A stretch of DNA of 48,305 bases from CAZEHJ01 sp964512485 (GCA_964512485.1 CAZEHJ010000022.1:1-48305), one strand, 5' to 3'; shown: positions 1 through 9,096, numbered from the stretch's first letter. Notes: generated by a model from the sequence alone, not told the origin. Numbers and translations are program-made.

Positions 1-28
1 CTTCTGCCCGAATCCTTCTGCCCGAATC
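1..28. repeat. Tandem duplication of a 14-bp unit at the window edge
   Basis: The unit CTTCTGCCCGAATC occurs twice head to tail (1-14 and 15-28) and ends two bases before the start codon of the first gene. Whether more copies lie upstream cannot be seen. It could be a short variable-number repeat in the leader of the hydrolase gene or an assembly artefact at a contig end. Confidence 0.8.
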
Positions 29-29
29 C

Positions 30-1004
30 ATGTCCCGTACGCGCACGTCATTGTTAATCCTGCTGGCTCTCATACTGCTGGCCCTGGCGGGCCCGCGCGT
101 ATCGGTGGATGAATCCTGGGACGAGGTAACGCCAGGCGAAGACCTGTCTGCGTGGATTGCAGATGGGGAGGCCGCCTATTCTGACATTCGTCCGGAAGCT
201 GAAAAGCGTATCGTCTGGGCAGACTCGGCGGGCATCAAATCCGATATAGTGGTAGTCTACATCCATGGCTTTTCAGCCAGTCGCAAGGAGACGGCACCGT
301 TTGCAGATTCGATCGCTGCTGCGCTGCATGCGAACCTGTTTTTGACCAGAGTTGCAGGTCACGGAAGAACGGGTGATGCTTTGGGCGGATCAACAGCACA
401 CGAATGGATGCAGAGCACGGTCGAAGCGATTCGCGTAGCGGAAATGCTTGGAAACAAGATCGTACTCATCGCAACTTCGAACGGTGCGGCACTCACGCTC
501 TGGGCGATGATGCAGTCCGAACTGTCTCGAAACGTCTCTGCTCAAATTCTGATAAGTCCGAATATTGCACCCGCCGATCCATCATCAAAACTCCTTCTCT
601 GGCCGTGGGGCAGAACGATTCTGCGCGTAGTCCAGGGAGATACGTATTCCTGGGAGCCTCGCAACGATTTGCAGCGCGATTACGCTACGTATGAATACCC
701 ATCCCAGGTTCTCCTCGAATTGATGGGATTCGTGGACCTCGTTCAGGACCTGGAGTTTGAATCTCTCAATTTGCCCACACTCATGATCTATTCGCCCGAC
801 GATCAGGTGGTCGATATCACCCGGTCAGTCGACATGTTTGAGCGGTTGGGGAGCGCCTCCAAGGATTCGGTCATCGTACGTCATGCTCTGGATCCTTCCA
901 GCCATGTGTTGGTGGGAGATGCGATGGGGCCAGAAAACACTGAGTGGGTCTCCGAACGGACGTTGGCCTTTATGAGAAACGTCCTCGCTGCAGAAAACAG
1001 GTAG
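30..1004 (+). CDS. Exported alpha/beta-hydrolase
   Basis: A 324-residue serine hydrolase with an N-terminal hydrophobic segment (residues 7-21) that looks like a signal peptide or anchor, so it probably acts in the periplasm or at the membrane. The alpha/beta-hydrolase fold shows as an oxyanion-type HGF motif near residue 79, a nucleophile elbow ATSNG with Ser150 (canonical GxSxG with Ala in first place), an acidic residue at Asp257/258 in YSPDDQV, and His292 in SSHVL. Family members cleave carboxyl esters or lipids; the substrate cannot be told. The gene converges on the TonB receptor gene with 10 bp between stops. The start is preceded directly by a 14-bp tandem repeat and has no clear Shine-Dalgarno sequence. 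Confidence 0.85.
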   Translation: MSRTRTSLLILLALILLALAGPRVSVDESWDEVTPGEDLSAWIADGEAAYSDIRPEAEKRIVWADSAGIKSDIVVVYIHGFSASRKETAPFADSIAAALHANLFLTRVAGHGRTGDALGGSTAHEWMQSTVEAIRVAEMLGNKIVLIATSNGAALTLWAMMQSELSRNVSAQILISPNIAPADPSSKLLLWPWGRTILRVVQGDTYSWEPRNDLQRDYATYEYPSQVLLELMGFVDLVQDLEFESLNLPTLMIYSPDDQVVDITRSVDMFERLGSASKDSVIVRHALDPSSHVLVGDAMGPENTEWVSERTLAFMRNVLAAENR

Positions 1005-1014
1005 AGGATCGGGC

Positions 1015-3855
1015 CTAAAACTCGTGCGTCAGGCGCAGGAGGGCCAATCTTCCGATTTCGGGGACGAACACGAACTCACGGTGTTTATTGTCGGTCAGGT
1101 TCTGGATTGTGAGGTTGACCCGGGTGTTCTTCGAGAAGGGGACCCGGTAATGCATAGACCCATCTACGACAAAGAAACTCTCCACGTCGCCGACATAGAC
1201 GTCAGATCGGACGGGGAATCCCTCTACATATCTACCCCGCATTGACAGTCCCAGCCTTCCATCCTTGGAATCGTAGAAAAACTGTGCTCCTCCTTTGTGG
1301 CGGGGAGCGTTCAGCGAAATGTCATCCACATTCTGGACGTTTCGGAAGAAATTGTCTGAAAGCCAGGAGTACATCAGTCCAACGCGCATCGTACGGCTGA
1401 CGAACATCATGAGGTTTACGTCCAGGCCGTTCACCGCGACATCGCCAAAATTCTGCCTCATCAGCATGACGGCTGTTGGGTCAAATGCTTCGCGAGGAGT
1501 GACTGTCCCGAACGGAATAGCGCTTGCCAGTCCAGCAGCGATAACGAAGGCCAGTTCGCCGGATGGATCTCCATCACCGTTGCCGAAAATCTGGGGGGCG
1601 GTATCAAAAACGCCTAGAGCTGCAAGTGCATCGGCATTCGCCGGATCAGCCAGGGCAGCGGAAAGTGTCTCTCTCAATTCAGCATTCAGCGTGACGCTTT
1701 CAAGAAACACGTTCGGAGTTCCGACAACAAACGGTCCCATAAAATTCTGCACTTCAGACCGGTACAGGTCGACGCTGGCGATAAGCGCTTTTCCGATCAG
1801 TCCTCGATATCCCAGCTCGTATGTTCTGGTGCGGGTGACCTTGAGGGTCGAAAAGTCGCGTGCATCTGAAACATCCAAAAATGCTTGACTGTCCAGGTCA
1901 AGAGACTTCAGCGAGTTGCCGACTCCCGAAATCGAAGCGGGTAGAACGGCATCCAGCGCGGCAGAAATTGCGGGGATCTGGGATTCATCGAAGAATCCCT
2001 GGTCCAGCATATTCTCGGCGAGTCCCGCTACCGTGGACTGTCGTGCCACTTGCCACATCACGTTGGTGAACTGAGGATCCCCGAGGGCGATGTAGTCCGA
2101 TGTGGTGAGTCCGCGAGTGTCCAGGGGAGCGAAAGGTGACCGGAACATGGGACGCCCGTTCGAAGAGCGCTCGAACGTGAATCCGTCGATCATTCCTTGT
2201 ACCCTGAGATCGGTCGTCGGAGCAAATCCGATCAACGATTCCATCTGGCCCAACGTAAACACGTCTGCCCGTCCGAGTACATCGGAAAACAGATCATTCG
2301 GTAGCGGGGTCCGGAATGCCTGATTGAATGTGGACCTGAGAGTGTGATTGGGGGCTGGCTTGAATACGACGGCCCCGCGAGGAGAAAACGAGTACAGATC
2401 CATCTTGTCGTGGTAGTCCAGGCGTACTGCCCCGACGAATTTCAGTCGCTCACTCACTTCGGTTTCAGACTGCAGGTAAACACCTGCCTCGGAGACGTTG
2501 TCCTTGTTCTCGTTGCGTCCGTTTACTGTCCCTTCTCCTTCAGGAAGCGTGTAAAAAGCATCCAATCCGTACGTAAAACGCTGTTTCGGGCCGGCTTCAT
2601 AGTGATGTTGAACCTGCGCGACGAACAGTCGTGACACATCCCGGAAGATCTCTCCCGTCCTGAGGAAGTAGGATGTCCCCGAATTCAGGAGATTGCCGTA
2701 TGCCTGCGCAAAGAAACGACCATTCAGATACCGGAGCTGGCCGTAGCTGATTCGGGCATTTTCAACCTGCGCCGCTCCCGTAGGTGTAATCTCGATGTTG
2801 TTTCCGCGCGTTACACCGGCGTTGAACAGGAGGGAAGCTCCTGAGTCGAAACGGTAGTCGACGCGTGTATTCAAGGCCAGATTCCTCACACCAAAGTCGC
2901 GGCTTCCAATTAGCAGCGTGTCTGCCTGAGCGCCCGCTTCGATGGCCTGTCGCCGCGCAAGGATTTCTTCCGGATCCCGATACTCAAAGTCGTTCCCGGT
3001 GTAATACTGAGCCGAGACTTTATATCCGAGCTTTCTGCCCCGCGTGCCCGCGTGTCGGATCGATCCGAGCAGTACATCTTGCTGTCCTCCTGCCAGACTG
3101 ACCGAGGTGCCTCGCGACTCAAACGGACTTTTCGTGATCATATGAACGACGCCGTTTGCCGCATTCGGGCCGTAAAGGGCGGAGGCCGGACCTGAAACCA
3201 CTTCAATCTGATCGATATCTCCGTTGGTCATCGGAATGAGCTGCAAAGCGGTCAGTCGGACTGACGGTGCACGAGCAATTCGATTGTCGACAAGCGTGAG
3301 AAGGGAAGTCGCCAGATTGTCATTGAAGCCGCGAATCACAATTCGCGAGGAGACGAGGCCCGTCTTGATCAGGTCTACGGCGGCCACCGAGGTCAGATGA
3401 GTGGCAGCGGTGAGGGCAGTGCGCGTTTCGAGTTCGCGGGGCTCAAGGACGCTCACCGATGCCGGGGAATCCAGAATCCGTTCGCGTTTGCGCGACGCCG
3501 TAATCGTGATGGCGTCGATCAGTTCGTTGCCAGGCTCAAGAGCAAAGTCCAACGATTGGTTGGTCCCTGCAGAGACGATGTAGGAACGAGTCTCGTGGGT
3601 CACGTATCCCACGTAGCTGACCTCAATTCGGTAGACTCCCGCCGGCAGCACCAGGGCATATTTCCCCTCCGCATTCGTGGCTGCTCCGGTTTGAGTTTCG
3701 CCATGGAAGAGGAGATTGGCTCCAGGTAACGCGTCACCGGATTCGGCATCGGTCACCACACCTTCAATCCGGCCGGTTGCAGTTTGAGCGAAAGCCTCTG
3801 TTGCGCAGAAGACAACTAGAAGGATAACAGACAAGATTCGCGAACAACGCTTCAT
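1015..3855 (-). CDS. TonB-dependent outer-membrane receptor with carboxypeptidase-regulatory-like domain
   Basis: A 946-residue outer-membrane receptor. A signal peptide (residues 1-23, ending AFA) is followed by a carboxypeptidase-D-regulatory-like beta-sandwich (about 27-110, containing GRIEGVVTDAESGDALPGAN), a plug domain (about 120-245, starting near RKRERILDSPASVSV) and a 22-strand-type barrel ending in a C-terminal Phe. Family members use TonB energy to import chelated metals, cobalamin or glycans. No SusD-like partner or TonB/ExbBD gene is in view, so it is not a classic SusCD pair and the ligand is unknown. A corrinoid is one possibility given the cobalamin adenosyltransferase about 26 kb away, but that link is weak. 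Its upstream region is interrupted by an assembly gap. Confidence 0.93.
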   Translation of the reverse strand: MKRCSRILSVILLVVFCATEAFAQTATGRIEGVVTDAESGDALPGANLLFHGETQTGAATNAEGKYALVLPAGVYRIEVSYVGYVTHETRSYIVSAGTNQSLDFALEPGNELIDAITITASRKRERILDSPASVSVLEPRELETRTALTAATHLTSVAAVDLIKTGLVSSRIVIRGFNDNLATSLLTLVDNRIARAPSVRLTALQLIPMTNGDIDQIEVVSGPASALYGPNAANGVVHMITKSPFESRGTSVSLAGGQQDVLLGSIRHAGTRGRKLGYKVSAQYYTGNDFEYRDPEEILARRQAIEAGAQADTLLIGSRDFGVRNLALNTRVDYRFDSGASLLFNAGVTRGNNIEITPTGAAQVENARISYGQLRYLNGRFFAQAYGNLLNSGTSYFLRTGEIFRDVSRLFVAQVQHHYEAGPKQRFTYGLDAFYTLPEGEGTVNGRNENKDNVSEAGVYLQSETEVSERLKFVGAVRLDYHDKMDLYSFSPRGAVVFKPAPNHTLRSTFNQAFRTPLPNDLFSDVLGRADVFTLGQMESLIGFAPTTDLRVQGMIDGFTFERSSNGRPMFRSPFAPLDTRGLTTSDYIALGDPQFTNVMWQVARQSTVAGLAENMLDQGFFDESQIPAISAALDAVLPASISGVGNSLKSLDLDSQAFLDVSDARDFSTLKVTRTRTYELGYRGLIGKALIASVDLYRSEVQNFMGPFVVGTPNVFLESVTLNAELRETLSAALADPANADALAALGVFDTAPQIFGNGDGDPSGELAFVIAAGLASAIPFGTVTPREAFDPTAVMLMRQNFGDVAVNGLDVNLMMFVSRTMRVGLMYSWLSDNFFRNVQNVDDISLNAPRHKGGAQFFYDSKDGRLGLSMRGRYVEGFPVRSDVYVGDVESFFVVDGSMHYRVPFSKNTRVNLTIQNLTDNKHREFVFVPEIGRLALLRLTHEF

Positions 3856-4172
3856 CTGACTCAGGGTGCAGTTCTGAATTCGGATCGGGTAGGAATGCCA
3901 GGCTCAACATTGGAAAAATCGAGAACACAGAACCGGTTTTCAAGGAAAAACACCGAAATCGTACCGTCATTTTAATCGTGCTGCAGATCGGGTTCGTAGT
4001 TTCGCACTCGANNNNNNNNNNNNNNNNNNNNNNNNNNNNNNNNNNNNNNNNNNNNNNNNNNNNNNNNNNNNNNNNNNNNNNNNNNNNNNNNNNNNNNNNN
4101 NNNNNNNNNNNCTGAATACGGCGTTTCGAGCCCTCCTTCGACCGATTCGCCAGTATCAATCGCCGATGCCCA
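3856..4172. other. Intergenic region containing an assembly gap
   Basis: This 317-base stretch separates the divergent TonB receptor and MATE genes and includes 100 undetermined bases. The readable 156 bases upstream of the receptor and 61 bases upstream of the exporter show no convincing promoter box, hairpin or coding sequence. Both promoters should lie here. Confidence 0.7.
4012..4111. other. Assembly gap of 100 N
   Basis: Exactly 100 N, a conventional scaffold gap of unknown true size. The two flanks share no visible overlap, so sequence may really be missing between the receptor and exporter promoters. Confidence 0.98.
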
Positions 4173-5549
4173 ATGGGAATTAATCACACCAGGAATCCCA
4201 TCTTGACGCAAACAGAGAGCACACCAAGCTCACATCCTTTCGAGACGGCGCCTCGGAAGACGCTGTTGAGGCTGTCCATTCCGGTATTGTTCTCGTTGAT
4301 TGCGGAGCCGCTCACCGGTCTTGTCGACACAGCGTTTATTTCCCGTCTTGGTTCAGTTGAGTTGGCCGCTCTCGGAGTGGGTACGATGGCGCTCTCATCC
4401 GTCTTCTGGATATTCAACTTTCTGGGCATTGCCACGCAGACCGACATCGCCCATGCTCACGGACGCGGCGATACGAGTTCAAAAGGAGTGATATGCGGCA
4501 TCGCCATGGGATTATCGGCCATCATGGGGGTGGCGACCGCGCTGCTGCTCTGGCCAGGCATTTCGCTAGTGACATCTCTTCTCGGCGCAACGGGTGATAT
4601 TCAGCTGGCGGCCGACAGCTATACCGTGATTCGATTGATCGGGTCGCCGGCAATCCTCATCACGATTGCCGGTTTTGGAGCACTGCGTGGCGTCCAGAAC
4701 ATGAAGATCCCTCTGTGGATCGCGGTCGGTGTCAACGGGCTGAATGTCCTCCTGGACGCTCTTCTGATCTTCGGCGCAGGTCCCATTCCGGCGATGGGTA
4801 TTGAAGGCGCTGCTCTGGCTACTTCCATTTCCCAGTGGGTGGGTGCGATCGCGACCCTCGTCGTCGTGCGCAAAGTTCTTCAGGCTCACCTCGCCTGGAG
4901 TTGGGCGATCGTACGTCGCATGTTCCACATTGGAGGAGACTTGTTTTTGAGGACAGCGGCCTTGACACTATTTCTTGTTGTGGGCACGCGTGAAGCCACG
5001 CGCCTGGGGGCGGACGCGGGGGCCGCCCATCAAGCCATTCGACAATTCTGGCTTTTCACGGCGCTTTTCCTTGATGCATTTGCCATCGCCGGACAAAGCC
5101 TGGTTGGCTTTTTCTTCGGAGATGACAGACGAGCGCTCGCCCGCAAAGTGGCGAAGACCATTCTGGAATTTTCATTTGTATTCGGGGTTTTTCTGGCTGT
5201 GGTAATGCTCATCGGCGAACAAATCATAGCCATATTGCTCGTTCCTGAGGCGGCCCGGGGCGTGTTTTCAACCCCCTGGCTTCTGGCGCTGGTTTTTCAA
5301 CCTCTGAACGCATTTGCATTCGGAACGGACGGTATCCATTGGGGCACAGGTGACTTCAGGTTCCTTCGAAATGCCACGTTGGTCGCCACCGTTGTCGGGA
5401 TAGCGATGATATACAGTCTGGGAATCCTGCTGGGTCAGAGTCTGTGGTTGATATGGGCGGTTACAGGTGTCTGGATTACCATAAGGGTAATTTTTGGTGT
5501 TTCACGGATCTGGCCGGGATCAGAAAACGCACCACTCGGTAAAGCCTGA
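4173..5549 (+). CDS. MATE-family multidrug/toxin exporter (DinF-like)
   Basis: A 458-residue polytopic membrane protein with about twelve hydrophobic segments in two halves. The first half carries the family pattern around PVLFSLIAEPLTGLVDTAFI (residues 35-54) and an LGSVELAALGVG stretch; similar spacing recurs in the second half near TREATRLGADAGAAHQ. MATE proteins of the DinF branch export cationic or hydrophobic compounds against Na+ or H+. The N-terminal 28 residues are hydrophilic and could be partly untranslated: the ATG at 4173 has no clear ribosome-binding site and a TTG at 4203 is an alternative. It stands alone, divergent from the TonB receptor. Substrate unknown. Confidence 0.92.
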   Translation: MGINHTRNPILTQTESTPSSHPFETAPRKTLLRLSIPVLFSLIAEPLTGLVDTAFISRLGSVELAALGVGTMALSSVFWIFNFLGIATQTDIAHAHGRGDTSSKGVICGIAMGLSAIMGVATALLLWPGISLVTSLLGATGDIQLAADSYTVIRLIGSPAILITIAGFGALRGVQNMKIPLWIAVGVNGLNVLLDALLIFGAGPIPAMGIEGAALATSISQWVGAIATLVVVRKVLQAHLAWSWAIVRRMFHIGGDLFLRTAALTLFLVVGTREATRLGADAGAAHQAIRQFWLFTALFLDAFAIAGQSLVGFFFGDDRRALARKVAKTILEFSFVFGVFLAVVMLIGEQIIAILLVPEAARGVFSTPWLLALVFQPLNAFAFGTDGIHWGTGDFRFLRNATLVATVVGIAMIYSLGILLGQSLWLIWAVTGVWITIRVIFGVSRIWPGSENAPLGKA

Positions 5550-5635
5550 CTCATCTCCACCCTTGTTATCGTTGCTTGCGTGCACTCCATCCGGAGTTGT
5601 TATCAACAAGGACCCTTTTTCTCACTGAAATCGGG

Positions 5636-5643
5636 TAATTTTG
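5636..5643 (+). promoter_or_regulatory. Bacteroidota-type -7 promoter element
   Basis: TAATTTTG matches the TAnnTTTG -7 box used by primary sigma factors of Bacteroidota and relatives. It lies 46 bases before the start codon of the MazG-like gene, with a T-rich stretch 18-20 bases upstream in place of the -33 TTG. It would drive the five-gene unit that follows. Confidence 0.5.
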
Positions 5644-5689
5644 GAGACCTGAACTCATTTCATCACCCAATCACATCCGACCAAGTTTC

Positions 5690-6139
5690 ATGCCGACAGC
5701 CCACTACAATCGTGTAAAGGATTTCATGCAGAAGGTGGGGCAGGACACCCCGGAAGGCGCCGTCGTTCCAGACGAGAAAACGCGCATCCTCAGGGCAAAA
5801 CTGATCCTGGAAGAAGCTCTGGAGACAGTCGAAGCGCTGGGCGTTCGCGTGCAGACACAGGGCGTTGAGATCACGGAAGAAGGACTCGAGTACGATGCGC
5901 CCAATGAAGTGAATCTGCAGGAAGTGGCAGATGGATGTGCCGATATCTCGGTCGTCACGATCGGGACCCTGATAGCGTTCGGGATTGACGATGACACGTT
6001 GCTTGAGGAAGTGGACGCTTCGAATCTCCGCAAATTCGGGGAAGGCAGCTACAGGAGGGAAGACGGAAAGTGGATGAAGCCTCCTGGATGGACTCCTCCT
6101 GACATCATGGGTGCGATTGATCGAGGTTATGGAAGATGA
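5690..6139 (+). CDS. MazG/HisE-superfamily NTP pyrophosphohydrolase-like protein
   Basis: A 149-residue all-alpha nucleotide pyrophosphohydrolase. The Mg-binding acidic residues are visible as EEALE (Glu41, Glu42, Glu45) on one helix and EVADGCADI (Glu78, Asp81, Asp85) on a second, followed by the tail KPPGWTPPDI (130-139), which is typical of small, often phage-borne members of this superfamily. These enzymes hydrolyse (d)NTPs, often non-canonical ones, or phosphoribosyl-ATP; house-cleaning is more likely here because no his genes are nearby. It is the first gene of a tight unit and overlaps the next gene by 4 bp (ATGA). The exact substrate is unknown. Confidence 0.85.
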   Translation: MPTAHYNRVKDFMQKVGQDTPEGAVVPDEKTRILRAKLILEEALETVEALGVRVQTQGVEITEEGLEYDAPNEVNLQEVADGCADISVVTIGTLIAFGIDDDTLLEEVDASNLRKFGEGSYRREDGKWMKPPGWTPPDIMGAIDRGYGR

Positions 6140-7353
6140 GCCGTTTTCTGCTACTCACCCTGATTCTTGCAGGATGCACTCAGGCAATCGGTGGTTCACG
6201 CACGGATTTGGTTCCGGATGACCCGGAAGTCACATCCATTGAATTGCCAACAAGTGGAATCGCTGGTGAACCCCATTTGACCAGAGACAATGATGGCCGA
6301 ATCCTCGCATCATGGATCGAACGGGAGGAGGGAATGAGCCGGCTGGTGTTTTCCCGGTTAAGTGACAGGAGTTGGACCGAAAGCCGCGAGATATCGAGTG
6401 GTGATGATTGGTTCGTCAATTGGGCCGACGTTCCTTCGCTGGCCGTTTCGGACAAAGGGGTCATAATGGCGCACTGGCTCGAACGTCTCGGCGAAAGCAG
6501 ATATGCGTATGGTGTTCGGTTTTCACTTTCCGATGATGCAGGCATGACCTGGTCTGACGAGCGTTGGCTGCACGACGACCGATCTCCTTCCGAACACGGA
6601 TTTGTGAGCATATCGCCCGCTGCGGATGGGTTCATGGCCAGTTGGTTGGATGGAAACAGATATGGCCAGGGACTGAATGAAATGTCCGTTCATGCCCGGG
6701 CCATTTCGGACTCGGGAGAATTGTCCGACGAAATCAGCCTCGACACGCGAACCTGTGATTGTTGTCCGGTCTCGATGTCTAGAACCGGTGATGACGAATA
6801 TGCTGTCTTCTACAGAGACCGATCCGAGGTTGAAATGCGAGATATCGCGGTCGCCAGATTCAGCAATGGATCGTGGAGCAAACCACGAGCAGTGCACGAA
6901 GATGGCTGGATGATTGAAGCATGTCCGGTCAACGGTCCCGCATCGGATACCTATGAGGGGGTTCTGGGAGTCAGCTGGTTCACACTTTCAGGGGGAGCCC
7001 CCACGGTCAATACGGCCTTCTCCCGAGACGGTGGTGAAACGTTTTCAGATCCGGTTCAGATCGACCTGGGCAACCCGGGCGGTCGCGTTGCGCTTCGCAT
7101 GCGAAGTGCGAACGAGATGGCGGTCGTCTGGATGGAGGGAGCGGCACGAGATGGCAGTGAATCCGAGTCGGGTATGTTTCTTCGGACGGTGTCAGTTTCC
7201 GGCGAAGTAGGGGATCCGGTTCGCCTTACGTCATCCTCGACATCGCGAGCTGCCGGATATCCGCGCCTGGAAAGGCACGGGAAGGATATGCTCGCTGCAT
7301 GGACCGTTCCGGGTGAACCGGCGACGTTGGGGTCCGCTCTGATATCCTGGTAA
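6136..7353 (+). CDS. Lipoprotein with sialidase-like beta-propeller (BNR/Asp-box) and a CxCC cysteine motif
   Basis: A 405-residue lipoprotein: signal peptide with lipobox LAGC, lipidated Cys at residue 14. The body has Asp-box repeats such as SDDAGMTWS (132-140) and SRDGGETFS (296-304), which mark a sialidase-type propeller. It also has the cluster TCDCCP (Cys207, 209, 210) and ACPVNGP with Cys263; from memory these CxCC and CPVNGP segments recur in a family annotated exo-alpha-sialidase. I see no FRIP motif or complete catalytic triad, so sialidase activity is doubtful. The cysteines may bind metal or form disulfides. It overlaps the MazG-like gene by 4 bp and precedes the ArsN2-type gene by 12 bp; a downstream gene encodes a disulfide oxidase fusion. 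Confidence 0.85.
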   Translation: MSRFLLLTLILAGCTQAIGGSRTDLVPDDPEVTSIELPTSGIAGEPHLTRDNDGRILASWIEREEGMSRLVFSRLSDRSWTESREISSGDDWFVNWADVPSLAVSDKGVIMAHWLERLGESRYAYGVRFSLSDDAGMTWSDERWLHDDRSPSEHGFVSISPAADGFMASWLDGNRYGQGLNEMSVHARAISDSGELSDEISLDTRTCDCCPVSMSRTGDDEYAVFYRDRSEVEMRDIAVARFSNGSWSKPRAVHEDGWMIEACPVNGPASDTYEGVLGVSWFTLSGGAPTVNTAFSRDGGETFSDPVQIDLGNPGGRVALRMRSANEMAVVWMEGAARDGSESESGMFLRTVSVSGEVGDPVRLTSSSTSRAAGYPRLERHGKDMLAAWTVPGEPATLGSALISW

Positions 7354-7365
7354 TTCAATACTGCC

Positions 7366-7797
7366 ATGCCGGACCTTTATTCCGCAACTGAATCTGATCT
7401 GGAGGACATCCTGAGGTTATTGGCTCTTGCCGATCTTCCGACTTCGGGGGTCCGAGAAATTCGTGATCTGTTTCTGGTCATCAGGGAAGGCGAAAACGTT
7501 TTGGCAGCCGGTGCTATCGAGATGCATGGGCCGGACGGCTTGCTGCGAAGCATTGTCGTTGACGCCGCCAGGAGGGGAGAGGGCCTGGGACAACAAATAA
7601 CATCTGGCCTGATTTCGCGCTTTGAAGGCGGAGATGTATACCTTCTTACAGAAACAGCGGCAGACTTCTTCGAACGATACGGATTTCAGCATGTCGCACG
7701 GGAGGAAGCTCCAGAACAGTTGAGGCAATCGGAAGAATTTCGTTGCCTCTGTCCGGAATCCGCAAGCTTCATGCGGCGTTCGGTAGATTCGAAATGA
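7366..7797 (+). CDS. arsN2: GNAT N-acetyltransferase, ArsN2 type
   Basis: A 143-residue GNAT enzyme. The acetyl-CoA-binding segment shows as LRSIVVDAARRGEGLGQQIT (65-84), with the R/Q-x-x-G-x-G/A pattern as RRGEGLG. The segment LLTETAADFFERYGF and the C-terminal EFRCLCPESASFMRR closely fit the ArsN2 family as I know it, which is named for members in arsenic-resistance operons and whose acetyl acceptor I cannot name. No arsR, arsB, arsC or arsM gene is in view, so an arsenic role is inferred only from the family name and from an aquaporin about 2 kb downstream. It sits third in a tightly spaced unit. Confidence 0.82.
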   Translation: MPDLYSATESDLEDILRLLALADLPTSGVREIRDLFLVIREGENVLAAGAIEMHGPDGLLRSIVVDAARRGEGLGQQITSGLISRFEGGDVYLLTETAADFFERYGFQHVAREEAPEQLRQSEEFRCLCPESASFMRRSVDSK

Positions 7798-7835
7798 AAC
7801 GTGTCATTCCATTACCAATCGAGACCTTGTGACCA

Positions 7836-9095
7836 ATGGGGAAAAAGAATCGTAGACAGGAGCGTGCAAGACGCGCACAACAGCCTGATCTGAACAAAAA
7901 TGCCCTCTGGGCCGCCGTAGTGTTTTCCGGTCTGGGCGCAGCGCTCGCTTTTTATTCGACAACGCTCACATTCAGCATTGAAAGTGCCGGTCTTGTTGAA
8001 GCAAGCGGCTGCTCCATCAACGACTGGATAAATTGTGACGTGGCGAATGCCTCCAGCTATGCCAAGATGTTTTCCGTTCCTGTGGCGTGGTTCGGATTCC
8101 TTTTCTATGCCATTGCAGGTCTCTCCGCTCTATATGCAGCAACAACGACCAATAAGCGGTCTTCTGCTCCTTTTGTAGCGTTTGCCTTCCTGCTCTCTTT
8201 TGGTGCCGTGCTGTTCACTTTCGTGAAGGCCTATCACCTGTATGAGTTGAGTGTGATCTGTATTGTTTGCGTCGGGATGTATGTCGCCAACTTCGGAGCC
8301 CTAATTACGCTTGGTATGGCCGTAGGATACGGGCCTGCCCGCTGGGTCAGTTTCTTCAAGGACTATTTGGCCGGTGTGAAAGGAAACGACGAAAATCTCA
8401 AGTTCTCTCCCCAGATTTCCAAGGTGGCCATGTTTTCGGCGGTCGTTTTCGGAATTGGATATGCGGGAGCGTACAACCGCGCCATGGATATAGGAGGAGG
8501 TATCGACGTCGGTCAGGCCGTCTCAACGCACTTTTTGGGCCTGTTATATGACGTGCAGGTTGACGACGACGCAGCGATATGGGGAAATCCGGACGCCGAT
8601 TTGACCATCGTCGAGTTTGCCGACTTCCAGTGCCCCGCTTGCGAGCAGTCAGCTTTTCATCTTCGTCCAACACTTTTTGAGTACGAGGATGACGTAAAGG
8701 TAGTCTTCATGAACTACCCGCTGGATTCGAACATCAATCCCAATATGCCGTCGCAGCTCCATCCTCAAGCAGGAAACGCCGCGAAGGCGGGTGTATGTGC
8801 TCAGGAATTTGGCGACTTCTGGGGTTACCACGACGTTTTGTTCAAAAATCAGGCGCTGCTCGGACCTCAGCTGTATGCACAAACAGCGATCGACCAGGGA
8901 TGGGACCAACAAGCATTTGCCCAGTGCATGGTTCGCTCGGACGTTCACGATCGGGTTGTTTCAGATCTGGAAAAAGGTCGAATCGCCCAGGTAGCTTCAA
9001 CGCCAACTCTGTATATCAACGGTCGCAAAGTGGCGGCCTGGAGAAATACGGATGTGATCCGAGGTATTGTCGCCGAAGAATTATCCCGTCAGTAG
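7836..9095 (+). CDS. Vitamin K epoxide reductase (VKOR) domain fused to a DsbA-like thioredoxin domain
   Basis: A 419-residue fusion that makes protein disulfides. Residues 1-20 are basic and cytoplasmic. The VKOR bundle (about 22-165) carries loop cysteines Cys59 and Cys67, the conserved Asn-Cys-Asp context, and the quinone-facing CIVC pair (142-145). A further hydrophobic segment (about 195-215) leads to a periplasmic DsbA-like domain (about 245-415) with CPAC (266-269), the cis-proline loop STPTLYING (388-396) and an extra Cys pair at 321 and 364. Such fusions pass electrons from substrate thiols through the thioredoxin domain and VKOR to quinone, replacing DsbB plus DsbA. It follows arsN2 by 38 bp and is followed within 1 bp by the CYTH gene. 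Confidence 0.93.
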   Translation: MGKKNRRQERARRAQQPDLNKNALWAAVVFSGLGAALAFYSTTLTFSIESAGLVEASGCSINDWINCDVANASSYAKMFSVPVAWFGFLFYAIAGLSALYAATTTNKRSSAPFVAFAFLLSFGAVLFTFVKAYHLYELSVICIVCVGMYVANFGALITLGMAVGYGPARWVSFFKDYLAGVKGNDENLKFSPQISKVAMFSAVVFGIGYAGAYNRAMDIGGGIDVGQAVSTHFLGLLYDVQVDDDAAIWGNPDADLTIVEFADFQCPACEQSAFHLRPTLFEYEDDVKVVFMNYPLDSNINPNMPSQLHPQAGNAAKAGVCAQEFGDFWGYHDVLFKNQALLGPQLYAQTAIDQGWDQQAFAQCMVRSDVHDRVVSDLEKGRIAQVASTPTLYINGRKVAAWRNTDVIRGIVAEELSRQ

Positions 9096-9096
9096 T

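Noticed and set aside
3764..4211. Open frames spanning the first assembly gap
   Set aside because: They consist partly of undetermined residues and are antisense to or outside real genes.
5566..5625. Possible terminator after the MATE gene (CCTTGTT/AACAAGG with inner ACTCC/GGAGT and a following T5)
   Set aside because: The outer stem is only 7 bp across a loop of about 40 bases and the inner stem 5 bp, so stability is doubtful.
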